Positions 37,595 through 49,235 of a stretch of 64,000 nt of DNA are shown here, piece after piece. Every line of letters starts with the position of its first letter. Position 1 is the stretch's first letter. The position numbers were made by a program, and so were the translations under genes. Below the pieces are notes generated by a model that had not been told where the DNA came from, searched no databases, and was given only the letters and a program-made list of their open reading frames with translations. Location of the stretch: contig NC_134956.1 of NCBI RefSeq assembly GCF_965638725.1, forward strand, positions 24,301,047-24,365,046, read 5' to 3'. The DNA is from Aptenodytes patagonicus (taxonomy: Eukaryota; Chordata; Aves; Sphenisciformes; Spheniscidae).

Positions 37595-37728
37595 TGTCCA
37601 TGCCCATGCCCGCATCCACGCCCGTGCCCATGTCCATGCCCGTGCCCACGTCCATGCTCACATCCATGCCCACGTCCATGCCCACGTCCATGCCCATGCC
37701 CATGCCCATGTCCATGCCCGTGCTCACA
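37595..37728 (+). repeat. Hexanucleotide (CCCATG)-type minisatellite
   Basis: About 130 bp of degenerate six-base units alternating CCCATG, TCCATG, CCCACG, CCCGTG and TCCACG. C-to-T changes at the CpG or TpG positions account for much of the variation. Because the unit is 6 bp, all frames stay open: Gly-His on the minus strand, and Cys-Pro or Met-Pro-type runs on the plus strand. I regard these ORFs as repeat-driven, not genes. Confidence 0.93.
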
Positions 37729-38462
37729 CAGGGCAGCACCCAGCAGGGCCATCAGCCCTCTCCATCTCTGCTTGCTGCTCACCGTGCACTATGGGCTGCA
37801 TGAGTCACATGATACAGACTGGAGAACAAAAAATTTTAAATAGTAAAACAGTGAATGCCAAAGTATCAGCATTTGGCTGTGCAATCCCTCAAATCTGAAA
37901 GATGTCTGCGATTTGTCAATATTTTTACAAATACCTAGTGATGGGTGCAAATCCAGGAAAATCTGAGCCAGCGATACACAAAGTTCTGGAACAAACGATG
38001 CAGATGACGATGAATTAACTCTACGACAGTCTGGAAGAACCTCAAAATTATTTCTATGTTAAGAATTCATGTAAATATTGCTAGCATGGTGCCCTTGGTG
38101 ACTAATTAGATGAGTTACTGCTATTTGTTTTTGGGGTTTTTTCTTCTGAAAATGTTCCTAGTGTTTTTACTGGCAGGTAAACACTGAATTTGACAAAACA
38201 GCAAGCCCAAGGAAAGCTTCACCGGAGCCCAGTTTGTGACTCGAATTAGGCTCACTATTGTTAGTAATTTTCCTTCTCTTTTCTGAAAATCAAAGGATTC
38301 TTTCATTTTCAGCTCTTTAAATTACGTGCAAAGCACAACAGGATTTGGTATTTGCAAATGCGGCTTTTTTCTTTGGACTATTACCCAAACAAAAGAATCC
38401 AACAACATTCATTCCACATTTTTTCATACAAAGATGATAGACCACTGCTGATGTCTTAATGT

Positions 38463-38565
38463 CTGATTTATTCTCTAATTTATTGTTCATTTACTTCTAG
38501 CTCATAATGCCTGATTTACTTCCCAATTTATTAATTTATCCCCTGATTTAATCCTATATCATCCA
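38463..38565 (+). repeat. Imperfect tandem repeat, CTGATTTA-containing units
   Basis: CTGATTTA-type blocks recur at about 38463, 38511 and 38553, each followed by an AATTTATT-like segment where the unit is complete. The period is about 42-48 bp and the copies are divergent. Confidence 0.5.
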
Positions 38566-39836
38566 ATCTGGAATTAAAAAAAAATTTTTTATAGGTATAT
38601 AAATATATATATATTCTGTGCAGCAGGTAACCAATAAGCCATTATAATTTTGAAGAGCAAGCAGAAAGATGAAATATAATGGAGGAGGTATGAATTCAAG
38701 TGCAAAGCTTATTGCTAGATCAGGCATATATGCCATACTAAAGAGTATGCCAGAGGCAAACTAGGCTGGTAGTTATAGCAACCATATGCTTAGCTAGAAT
38801 AACACATTCCTAGGGACACGGGAGGCTCAAATGCTGTTAGGAAAATAATAGTTCAGATCTTTAGCAAGAGAAAGCGAACACTTTTTACCAGGTTCTGCAT
38901 TCTCTGCTAGGAGTGGCAGAGATTTCAGAGCCATCGGTGAGAGAAGAACAGAGCTGGTTGAACAGCCAGTGACCAGTACATTAGAATAAATCTGGTTTGT
39001 TTTGTTTCCTAAATGTACCTCTTGCTACTTCCCCATTTAAATGAACAAATGTTTTGCTCATTCTGATTCAGACTTTTGACTTAAATACTGAGTGGTGCTA
39101 ATTTTTATTAGTACCATACTTTGTATGTTTTTTTTTTTAATAAAGCAATGCTTTTTCCAGGCCACAGAGCTGGGATGCTGCTTTGGGCTCGTGTGGCAGC
39201 AGGTGATCAGTGCTTGTCATGGGTTTTGAAACGTTCGGAGAAAGATTTAACCAAGGACCCTGCAAATCGTCCCAGTATTGCTGCAGCATCCACCAGCCTC
39301 CACCTCACTGAGCACTCCACCTCACTGCACACTCTCATACCCAATCAACCTCAATGGGTAACTTACTCCAGGTTAAGAAAAAGCCCTGCTAAGACCCAGT
39401 ATCTAACACGAGGCTGTTAGCTCTGGTTGTCTTAAGAACCCGTGCTCAAACTGTAACACCGACTAGATAAACCCACGTCTACTCATCCTCACAAGTCACA
39501 TCAACAGAGGTATCAAAACGGAGGTTCCCCGCAGTTGAACAACTCTCGGCTCAACACCCGCTTACCCCGACCCCCTGACACCAAAGCTGCCTGAAGCCCG
39601 CTGCCGCCCCCGCCAGCCCAGCCACCGCAGCTCCGGAGCGGGGACCGGCTCCGCTCTGTCCCTTAGCATTAGCCCAGCTCTGAATAGTGGCTGGAGCTTA
39701 AAGTCCACAATGTGTTTTAACCTCTTCCCATTTGATTACTGTTGGAACAATGAAATCCAGCAGATATACCTAATGACCACTTCTTGGTTTAATGTTCTTG
39801 GAGATCTCAAAGTATTTACAGAAAAATAAATTTTAA

Positions 39837-40061
39837 GAATCATAGAATCATAGAATCATTAAGGTTGGAAAAGACCTCTAAGATCATCGAGTCCAACCGT
39901 CGACCCAACACCACCACCCACTAAACCATGTCCCTAAGCGCCTCATCTACTCGTCTTTTAAATACCTCCAGGGATGGGGACTCCACCACTTCCCTGGGCA
40001 GCCTCTTCTAATGTTTAACCACTCTTTCAGTAAAGAAATTTTTCCTTACGTCCAATCTAAA
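39837..40061 (-). mobile_element. Young CR1 LINE, 3' end (copy C)
   Basis: A 5'-truncated CR1 in minus orientation, almost identical over its length to the 3' end of copy B at 22721-22945. It has the same octamer tail (AATCATAGAATCATAGAATC), the same 3' UTR and the same end of ORF2. Differences are a few substitutions and a two-base deletion in the ACCACC(AT)GCCCAC stretch. It carries the same TAG (40008-40010) and the same AAC-to-AAG change as copy B. Similarity stops at about 40061 inside a TCCAATCTAAA stretch, which runs straight into an AATCTAAA-rich repeat. Confidence 0.94.
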
Positions 40062-40112
40062 ATGTAATCTTAATCTAAATCTAAAGAAAATCTAAAATCA
40101 ATCTAAAGAAAA
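40054..40112 (+). repeat. AATCTAAA-type degenerate repeat at a CR1 junction
   Basis: Five AATCTAAA or near-identical units spaced by a few bases. The first is the last recognisable sequence of CR1 copy C (TCCAATCTAAA), so the repeat begins exactly at the element's 5' truncation point. Confidence 0.75.
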
Positions 40113-43100
40113 ATGTATTCATTCCCAGGAATAGCTCACAGAGCAAGTACAGTCTTTTTATGTTTCACAATGTATGCATTTAACACACTCTTTTATTAAA
40201 AAAACAACATAACAAAACCAAATGCTTGTAGGTTTTGCAAAAACCAAAGAAGTTTCAAGTAGACACAATTGAAATAGTAACAGCACACGTTAAGTATCAT
40301 TATTATTACTGACCTTTAAATTATTGTTATTATCGCTAGCCTTTAAATTATTCAGACCACGAGCAAGAAAAGCGTTGAACGTAGTCAGTGGGACTACTTG
40401 GGAGCAGTCCCCACCGCGCGTCAAGGCCAGGAAAGCCATCCTGCTCCTCCTGGGGCTGGGGACCCACCAGCAGCCGCAGTGGCTTCTGCAGGGCAAGTCC
40501 TCAGGCTGCAGCCACGCAGGAAAGCTTCTCCAAATAAACCAACACCGAGCTCTTAACAAGAGCTTTGCCCATCTCAAGGCCAGGAGACACATGTGTTTTC
40601 AAAACAAAGCCTGTTCCAGTTGATAACTGCACAGAAAATGATCCCAAACCCACACGCTTTTCGTGTACTCTCCTCCTCCCTAAATTAAACCGGTTCAGCT
40701 GGTTGCTTGTTTGCTGCCTCCCAAGTATGTAAAGAAATAAGCACACGCACTACCTTTGCGTTTCAATAGAGGGCAAGCTCCGTAATCCACAGAGAGCAGT
40801 TTACAGTGAATTGCTTGACTATAATTAACAACAGCAGCAAGACCTCAGAAGCTGTTAGAAGGATTTTTATTGTCCTATCAATCACGATGGCCTAGCATCT
40901 TGTTTACGTTCCTTATTAATAATGTCATGCATATAGTGATGGATTTTGGCAGTCCGTGTCAGTATATTCTCCAAGAGCCATTTCTCCCTCTTCCCTCCAC
41001 TTTCTTGCAGAGTTGTCCCCATAACTGTACCTTTCCTCTGCTCATTAGTTTAAGCCTTCCAGGGTACAGACACCGTGACTCTTATTCACAGGAGCTGGCC
41101 AGAGCCCTGGCAAAGGAAGACGCCCGGCAGCGAGCCACCTCGTCACCTGCCTTCACCACCCCCGGGACGCTTTCACCCCTTTTTCTAGGTAAAGGACTTC
41201 AGCAGTACCGGGGACATGCGTAACCTCGTCGATGAGTATAGCGGGATATTCAGTTGGGCTGGGTTTTCTTCTCGCCTCCAGTAAAAGATTCATGAGACTG
41301 TAGTAAAGCAATCAATGGGTTTAATTACCTGCTTAATGCTGGGTGCAGGAGCACCATATTGACTAATACTAAGCAGAGGCATAAGTGCTTTACTTTACTG
41401 GACTTGAAGCTCTGTACCTGATTTCCTGCATCCCACCTACGAAATGAAAACAATATTTCTCTTTCTCCCATCCTTCCTCTGCCTTGTTGACTGGCCGCGA
41501 GTGGGTGCCAGCAGAGCACAGAGCACACCGGGAGGTCCTCATCTTCTCCGTCGCTTCTGGCTGCCGCTGCAGCAATGAGCAGCAGCGAGCAGGCAGCACA
41601 GCCCTGCTCCGGTGCAGAGCGGCGGTGCGGTGGGTCCCCGCACCCCCCGGGATGACTCCGCCGAGCAGCCTGCCTGGATCCCTTCATGATCCCCTTTTTC
41701 TTTCCCCTGTTACGTGAAGGTCAAGGGAAACTTCCCCAAAGCTATTTTTCCGTATAAAACATGCATGCAGTCTGATTACATTTAATTCCAAATAACTGAG
41801 CACTTCAAAGGGATTGTCAGTCATCCTTCTCTAGGGTGCTAAATGACAAGATAAAGGAGATACGTGTTATATTTGGCGACGCAACAAGACTGCCATTTAA
41901 TCAAGAGGAGACTGGAGGAAGGATGCAGTAGACAAAAAGGGATGTTATTTGTCCATTGGTTACTCCATTGTCTAGAAATCATGTTTCTCTTAGACAGGAG
42001 CTGCAGCCGAATTCCATACATCAGTAGGGAAAAAATGGAAGAAGCGTTGTGTCTTCATTAGTTACCAACTGTCTCTTTAGGAAAGAATATCTGATTTCCT
42101 CCTCGGAAATGGAAGTTCTGCCCCAAGGAGGTCAGTCCAGACGTGGCTGCTGGTGCGTGCCAACCCATGGCCCTTTCTGCCAAGCCTGCCATTTGGGCAA
42201 TCTTTTCCAAAGTCAATACTTGCAGAATAAATGGGAATTTTTGCCTTCTGACAAATTTTTGCCCATCAGATTGATATTTTTCAAACATGAAAATTTAAAC
42301 CAACCACAGCTCATTTGCAAAGGCACGCTCTCGTCCACTGTAGTTTTCTCCAGACTGTTCATCTCAGCCAGACCTCCACTCTGATTCCTTTGCTGTCTGC
42401 CCATAAACTGGGCTAAGATTTTAGAAATATTTATTTATTTTAAGGGGATATATTACCTCTGCAGAAAAATGAAGTCGGGAGTTATCATCTGCAGCAATAT
42501 TTTGAATTATCTTTTACCGTGTTGCTTCCACTACCTCCCCCCTTCAATCAAAACTGATGGGAATAAAAGGGTTTCTTCTGTTTCACTGGGTAATTTCTTC
42601 ATACTCCTTTTTTCCTTTGCAGTACCATACACTGCATGACAATGAAGCCTACAAAAATCCCATCTCGACATGAAAACACTGCAGCAAAGGTTTCCTAGTT
42701 TATTTTAAATGAATACACAGTTTCTAGGCTGATAAACAACAAAACTGTGAATATTCCTGAATATCTGGAAAGGCACAAGGGAATAGGCATGTAAAATACT
42801 TTCTTCCTACTTCAGGGTTATTTCTAGAGAAGGTACACAGCTTTCTCCACCAGACTTACCCGGGCCTCAGGTAATATTCAGCTGGTGAAAGCGATGGCTG
42901 AATGTGCCCTTGACTTAGAGGGATTTTTATTTTTACTTATATTCCTTTCAATAAAGAAATGTTACAATGGAAAAAAACCCTACAGTCAAACGAATTCCCT
43001 GCCGTGCTGAAGCCTGCTGTCGCTTCCACTCGTGTCCTCTGCCTGTCTCCCGTGGAGCTCCAGGGTTTCACAATCCCTTTTGATGGAGTCACCACCACCA

Positions 43101-46100
43101 TCGCTGTCGCAGGCAGTGCTGGGAGAAGCATGAAGAGCTGGCGCAGCCTCACCATCTCAATGCAGGTGGAACCTCCGGCAGCATGACCACCTCTTATCCT
43201 CTCTGTGCTGAGCCCTCACACCCCAACCGTCCTGCTGTCCTGTCCCGCTGCACCCGCGCCTCCTTCCTCCCCCTTCCCATCACCTGCGCCGAGAGCATCG
43301 GGCTCGCTCCTCCCTCCCAGGCAGACACCGCAACGCTGGCTGTGTACGACCCAGGGCTGCCCATCTTTCCTCAGCTTGCTGATCTTTACACGTTTTCCAA
43401 GGCAGGAGGGTGCTATTAGGGATTTCCAGAGGTCGGCCGCTATACTGAATATACAGAAATTCACTTTTCTTCTTCAGCTTTCAGATCTTCAGATCTCCAG
43501 AAAAACTCAGCGGAGACTTCAAATCCCAACACCATTTCAGGACTGAGCTCTCAATTTATCAATAAATTTATCCTGCAATTGATAGCTGAAAATCGGAACA
43601 GGCAATGCATTGTTTGACGGCAGTTATTATGCATAACGCATTTGTTTATTTAGACACGCAAATCATACTCCTGTTTATGTTGGCAGGAAAGCAGAATGAC
43701 CTCTTTTATTTAAAGTACAGACTTCAGAGTTTATTCATAGTGACTGCAAAAGAAAACTTTGCAGAGAGATGGGCAAAAATAGTAGTAATTTCACAGTATG
43801 CAAAACTACACCACCGCTATTATTGTACGGCTGTCTACTTGGAAAGATCTGGAAGGAATTAAATGCAACATGTTTGTAGTTACAGAAGTTGAAAATGACG
43901 CTTAGCAAAAATCATCGGGATGGTTTTACAAGGCAGATGCATTTATATCTGAAGTGAGATTTTAATCTGTAAATAGAAAGGTCACTAACTAGTGATACTT
44001 CAGGTTGTGAAGACCTGCTTATGGCTGTATTTGGACGATGAAAATATAACTGTTTGATTTAAGACAAAAAATAACCAATTAGAAAATTCATCAGATGCAA
44101 ATACGATGTCTTATTATGTGTAAGTAAATTTTAAAAAGGAAACGTATCCGTAAGGTAGAAAGGAATAACTAATTTAAGTCTTCATTTCACCTAAACTCAC
44201 TTAAAACCAAGACTGAAGAGCAAGAAAATTCTTAAAAATGCATCCTACTAGTGCATCAGCAAAACAGGATATTTGAATTTAATGCAGGTAATGGAAGTAG
44301 GTTTTGCTGGCCTCACAGACCTGTTTTCCATCCCGATTCCAGCTGTCAATAATGATGCTGCCCAGCTTTTAGAAGTCTCCCTGTTACTGTCCCGACCCCG
44401 CAGGGAGCTTCATGCCCACCTTGACTCTCACTGCTACAGATGCTCCCAGAGACCCCCCGTACTTGCTCCAGCTCGTAACCGGATTCACAGCCGCTCCTCT
44501 GGGCGCCTCACTCTCCAGAACCGATGGCATCAATCCCTTCATAGAGAGCCATCTCCAAACGGACTTTCTGGGTTTGCCCTTATTCTCCCTGGGAAACAGA
44601 AATAATTTTGTGGGCCGAGAAAGCAAGAGTGGCCTTCGGGCCCCGGCTGTGGGGGCTGTGGGGCTCTCGCGAGCTGCCGAAACACGCCGCGGCTCACCAC
44701 TGAGCATCCGTCCCTCGCAAGGGGTGCAGTCTGCAGGCAGACGCCAAGGTGTGCTGGGGTCTGCCTGTGGGAGTGAGCCCCTGTAGTGGGAGAATCGATA
44801 AAAACGTATCCTCAGGTGTGCTCTCACCAATCCAGCGCTGGGCAGTGCCCTAAAATTCATCTGGGCAGCCCGATACTCCCATGACTCGTACGACCGCTCC
44901 GTCGCTGGTTTGAGGTGGAGACATCTGCACAGGGAAAGCAGCTGGTGGAAGCATCTGTTTGCAAATTAAAGAGTGTCCGAACACTGATGCCAGAATTTTA
45001 GTCGAATCAATAGGCCAGATAAAATGCTAATTGCAATTGCATTGGTCCCTGCGCCAAGCCTGGGACTCTTGGCCTGACTTATTTGGACTTTAAAAAGTGT
45101 GGTAGCCGAATTAGCAATTTTGCTGTCCAGTACTCCTTGCATGTCCTCTGTGACGCTCCATCATGAAAAAATACGAGATTATTTGTATATGATTATAACA
45201 ATCATAGAGTGCTCTGAGAGATGGCTTGAAAAGCAATATTTAACGTGCCTGCATATTTGTTGATGTGGCAACTTTACACAGCCTGCCAGGGAAGCTGGAA
45301 ATGAAGCACCAGCCTCGGGTGATATCAAGAGCAGAAATGCTGAGAACATACGGTTCTCGAAAACCGCTTGGAAAAAGCTCTGGCAGTACAAGTGCTCGTA
45401 GATCATCCCAATGAAAAATGCTTTTTTTACTCTTTTAAAAAAAAATACTACTTATCAGTATCAGCCTCAAGGTAGCAGCAAGCTGTACAGTCTGGACCCT
45501 CCGGCATCACCATTTCTGGATGTTTTGAAAGACCTGCTATTCTTCTGAACATCCGTTAGGTAAAGAAACAGGATGTTTGTCAGTTCAGACAACACAAACA
45601 TTTTAACTTTGCTCACACCAGCCTGAATTTTTTGTTGACAATTTTGACAAGCCAAATTGACCGGCAGGCACAATGCCTGAAGGAATATGGCTCGGGCATC
45701 CTGTGAAATGTAACCGATGTGTCACAAGCAGTCCATGGTGGGGGCCTGCTGAGCCCGCCATATGATTTTGAATGGCTGGAAATGCCAACTTGAACCTTAG
45801 GAAACAGATGCAACCTTTGTTTTAATGCCCTGCTTTCTACCTCTAAATTCAGGTATCTCAGTGGCTTTTCCTTTCTCCACATACAACCATCAAACCGCTC
45901 TCCCTGTCGCTCCTACCGTGCAAATAAAACCCAACGATTTCGTGGAAGGCCCTTCCTGAATGCAAACCACTGAAAAACAGGCAAAGAAACCAACGTCAAC
46001 TATTTGCATTTGTAAAGTACATATAAAAACACCTCAATCATGAGATTATTGCTGACACTAGGGTTTCTGACGCTGGCCTGCACTGTCCACAGCCCGTGGA

Positions 46101-48904
46101 TTTCTTCCTCCAGTCCTGCCTACACCCATTTGTGGCTTGCTGTTCGACAGCGGGGCGCGGGGGTAGCTGATGTGTTTTGGTTCTCTGCTTCTGCAGCATC
46201 TGCAGAAGTGGGTTAATGATCTGTCACTAAAGCATCATAGCACTGAATCAGACAAAGAGGAAGGGACGGAGATTATTCTTCTACACAAATCATGCACCAT
46301 TCATTAGGTTTGTATCAATAAAATCAAAGCACATTAGAGGCACATTAAAGACGGTAAGAACATAGGGCAACTCATGATGGAAAACAAAAGAAATATCCTT
46401 CTTGTATTCCTAAAAGCCCAGCCTAGCACACCACTTGCTAAATCGCTGCAGTCAGTCATGCTTCTGGAAGCAAACATTCATACGTGTGCATCCCCCACGT
46501 GCCATTTCACCAGCAGGGAAGCTCTCTAGTGACAAACTCTGCCAGTCATTTCAAAGGATTCAGCTTCACCTCTAGCAGTTAACTCAAGAAATCCCTAATT
46601 ATAAACCCCATTTCATTAGTGACTGGGGATAGTAATGACAATTTATCATAATAAAGCTGGGCCTGCATTGTTTTCTGGCCCAGAAGAATAATTTAACATC
46701 TCATAAAAAGCTTCACTGTGCAAAATTATCTCCTATTTTTCGGGGGGGCAGGTTAGGAATTCAAGTCTTTGGCAATTCAAGGCAAACTTCAAGCTGTACC
46801 TGCACCAGAACTTCCATGCCTTTCCCAGCTCATTCATCCTTTGCTCTTCTCGCCCATGCCCACCCTCTTCTTTGGAGTTTTGCTTTTATGCCACATCAGC
46901 ACAGGTTAACTGAGAAGGAAGCTGTTCCCTTAGGAGAAGGGATTCCTTTGACCTCTGCTCAGCTGGAGATGGACTCGACGATTCATCAAGGTTATCTGGG
47001 ATCTAGACTTGGCTGGACATTGTCTGCTTTATAGCTTCGACCATCTGCTATGTGTCTGCTGTAAGAGAACACACTCTTCTGTGAATTACTGGTAGAACTG
47101 TACGTGTTTCAGTTTCAGAGGGGATATAATTTCCTAATGGGTTTTGTCATTCTGTATGTCAAATCTATATGTGCAGAGACACTGTTACAACACTTTAAAT
47201 TAGTCCAGCCTGAGTAAAAAGTAGTGGAAGAAAAAAATGTGGGCAATTTAATCTATTAAGGAAAGCAATTTTTGCTGTGCTGGGAAGAACTGACCTTACA
47301 AATGGGATCCAGAATGAAAAGCCAAAGTAAAACAAAGGTTCAGCCAAATTTCAAGGTTGCTAAAATTCAGTCAGAGAAAGTTTCAGTGATCTACAACTGA
47401 AAGGAAAACAAATCCAAGTCTGAAAGAAAGAAACAAAGAAACCAGGGAACACTGGGAAAAAGATTAATAGGAAAAGAGTATGGTGAACACAACAGAGAAT
47501 GGAAAAAACTTGCCGTTGCAAACAGACACACTGTTTTGAGCCCTGGCGCACCTCTAGCTGCATCTACCACTAAGCAAAGCCCAAAGCATCGCTATTTTTC
47601 CCCATCAGCTCACAGAAGAATAGCTAAAGGTTTTGTGTTTCATGGTCAGAGATGAGGTGAGAGCTGCACAGATTACGCTGGAAACGTCCTTAACAGAAAG
47701 CACATGGAAGCACTTTGAACTAATTGTGAGCATAATTATTCACATCTCTGCAGACCTCTCCTTGGGCATCTTGTGTACTTTCAGATGAAGATTTCACTCA
47801 GCCAAGCACTCAGACAAGTTCCTTCGAACCTGACGAGAGTATTCACAGCTGCTGGCTGGGAAGTGTGAAAATCTTTTGAAAAAACTGGTTTTGGTTCTTT
47901 TTGTAACAAGCACTGAAAATATTTTGATGAACTGTAAAGCTGTTGAGCTATTGTCTTAAAAGATGTCACTACAGACACATTTCTCTACTACTTCCAAGCA
48001 GATATTTAGGCACCTCACGCTAATACAGGCACAGAACTTAGAGTGGGTTGCCCCATGTAAGACACAGACCCCTCTGGACACTGGGGTATGTACAAAAACT
48101 ATTACTGCTGTGAGTCTGGCAGATCCAGTCCTGCCACAGGTTTGAGCTAATTATGAGAAAGAAGCTTATGAATTATTTAAATGACAGAAAAATGTGTTTA
48201 TAATTAATAATCGTTACTAGTTTTTTCCTGGCGCTGCCATAAACTATGCAGAAAGGAAACGGGTGCACTGTACGCCGAGTGTTTTCTACCACTGTATTGA
48301 GCGGTGCCGAGACAAACACCCTGACAGAGGGCCTTCAGTGGCCTCCGCCGCTGGCCTACAAAGGAGGACAGTTCACTGAACCGTCTACTGAGAGGTTTGG
48401 CACAGAGCTGACCGAGTCACAAAGCGAGGATAAACAATATACTGGAGACCCTCTCAGGGAGAAAGGGAAGCAGCAGACCACCTCCCGAGTCCATGCTGCA
48501 AAACCGACAGCATCCATTCAGAGGGTATTGTGAGTCTCGGCACATCGGCAGGAAGAGCTGCACAATTACATGGAGACAGCGAGTTCCCCCTTAAAAAAAA
48601 AACAGATGGAGGAAGAAAATAATGGTGTCTTAGCCTCGTGAGTCGCTCTCTGCAATCTTACTCCTTTTTCCCCAAACTGTAAAAAGTAAAATGAATGCTG
48701 GCCATCCTTTATCTTATTGGACTTCTGCCATTTCAAAGATTTTCTAAAAAGGCAAAAATGCTTTTGCCTGCGTCTGTGTTTCCCTGTCTGCTACGTTACA
48801 TTATCTGTTACACTTGGAACAACCCCTCTGGACACCTGATTAGCTAAAAGCATAGATGTGCTCGGAACAACTTCTGTCGCCTTTACAGCTCGCCATTTGT
48901 ACTT
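40113..48904. other. Long gene-free stretch
   Basis: No exon or repeat family is firmly recognised. GC-rich patches at about 41460-41680, 43180-43350 and 44380-44790 hold overlapping ORFs without motifs. AT-rich stretches near 45000-45120 and 46600-46730 look like candidate conserved non-coding DNA, on composition and motif content only. Confidence 0.55.
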
Positions 48905-49235
48905 GGCATATGGCACGGGGCGTTACGGGGCGTTACAGAGCGTGGTACCGCGTGGCGACGTGGGGCGATGCTGCACCACCAGGACGCCGCGTGCGCAATG
49001 CAAGCCCACCACCCAGCAGTGTGTGGGAGGCATGCCGTCCTGGACGTGCTGGAAACCGGCAGGCGGTCCCCCCAGCCTGCCCAGCTCTGCCCGGGACAGC
49101 CCGCTGCAGCCGAGGGCAGCACGCCAGCTCGCACGGCGCCCATGGCGAACCCGCCCACCATCTCCCCAGCGCACCAGCCGCCGAGCCTGGGCGGGAGAGG
49201 AGGGTGCAGCGGACTCTTGCCCGATGCAATCTGAA
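48905..49235. promoter_or_regulatory. CpG-island-like patch
   Basis: About 30 CpG dinucleotides can be counted in roughly 300 bp, with high GC content, between AT-rich flanks. It starts with a direct duplication of GGGGCGTTAC (48917-48926 and 48927-48936). ORFs are open in several frames on both strands, as expected from GC-rich composition alone, and none is recognisable. It could be an alternative promoter, an orphan CpG island or a GC-biased patch. No TATA box or splice-donor arrangement was found that fixes a transcription start. Confidence 0.5.

Larger units (their letters stand above)
35463..39836. other. Gene-free stretch around the hexanucleotide minisatellite
   Basis: AT-rich unique sequence apart from the minisatellite at 37595, the imperfect repeat at 38463, an A/T homopolymer pair near 38576-38592 and a compact CpG-rich patch at about 39545-39660. 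No gene is recognised. Confidence 0.6.

Noticed and set aside
37457..37843. Cys-Pro and Gly-His repeat ORFs, metal-binding-like at first sight
   Set aside because: The six-base minisatellite keeps every frame open; nothing outside the repeat supports a gene.
39159..39201. Plus-strand exon-like block after TGCTTTTTCCAG
   Set aside because: The downstream donor (GTGATC) is poor and no frame is convincing.
41050..41085. Possible old L2/MIR-type 3' end
   Set aside because: Only a few words match, with no collinear second block.
41329..41368. 40-nt exon-like block on the minus strand, phase-compatible with the candidate at 63773
   Set aside because: The donor is weak (GTAATT), the block is very short, and the phase match has a one-in-three chance. 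There is too little evidence to call it.
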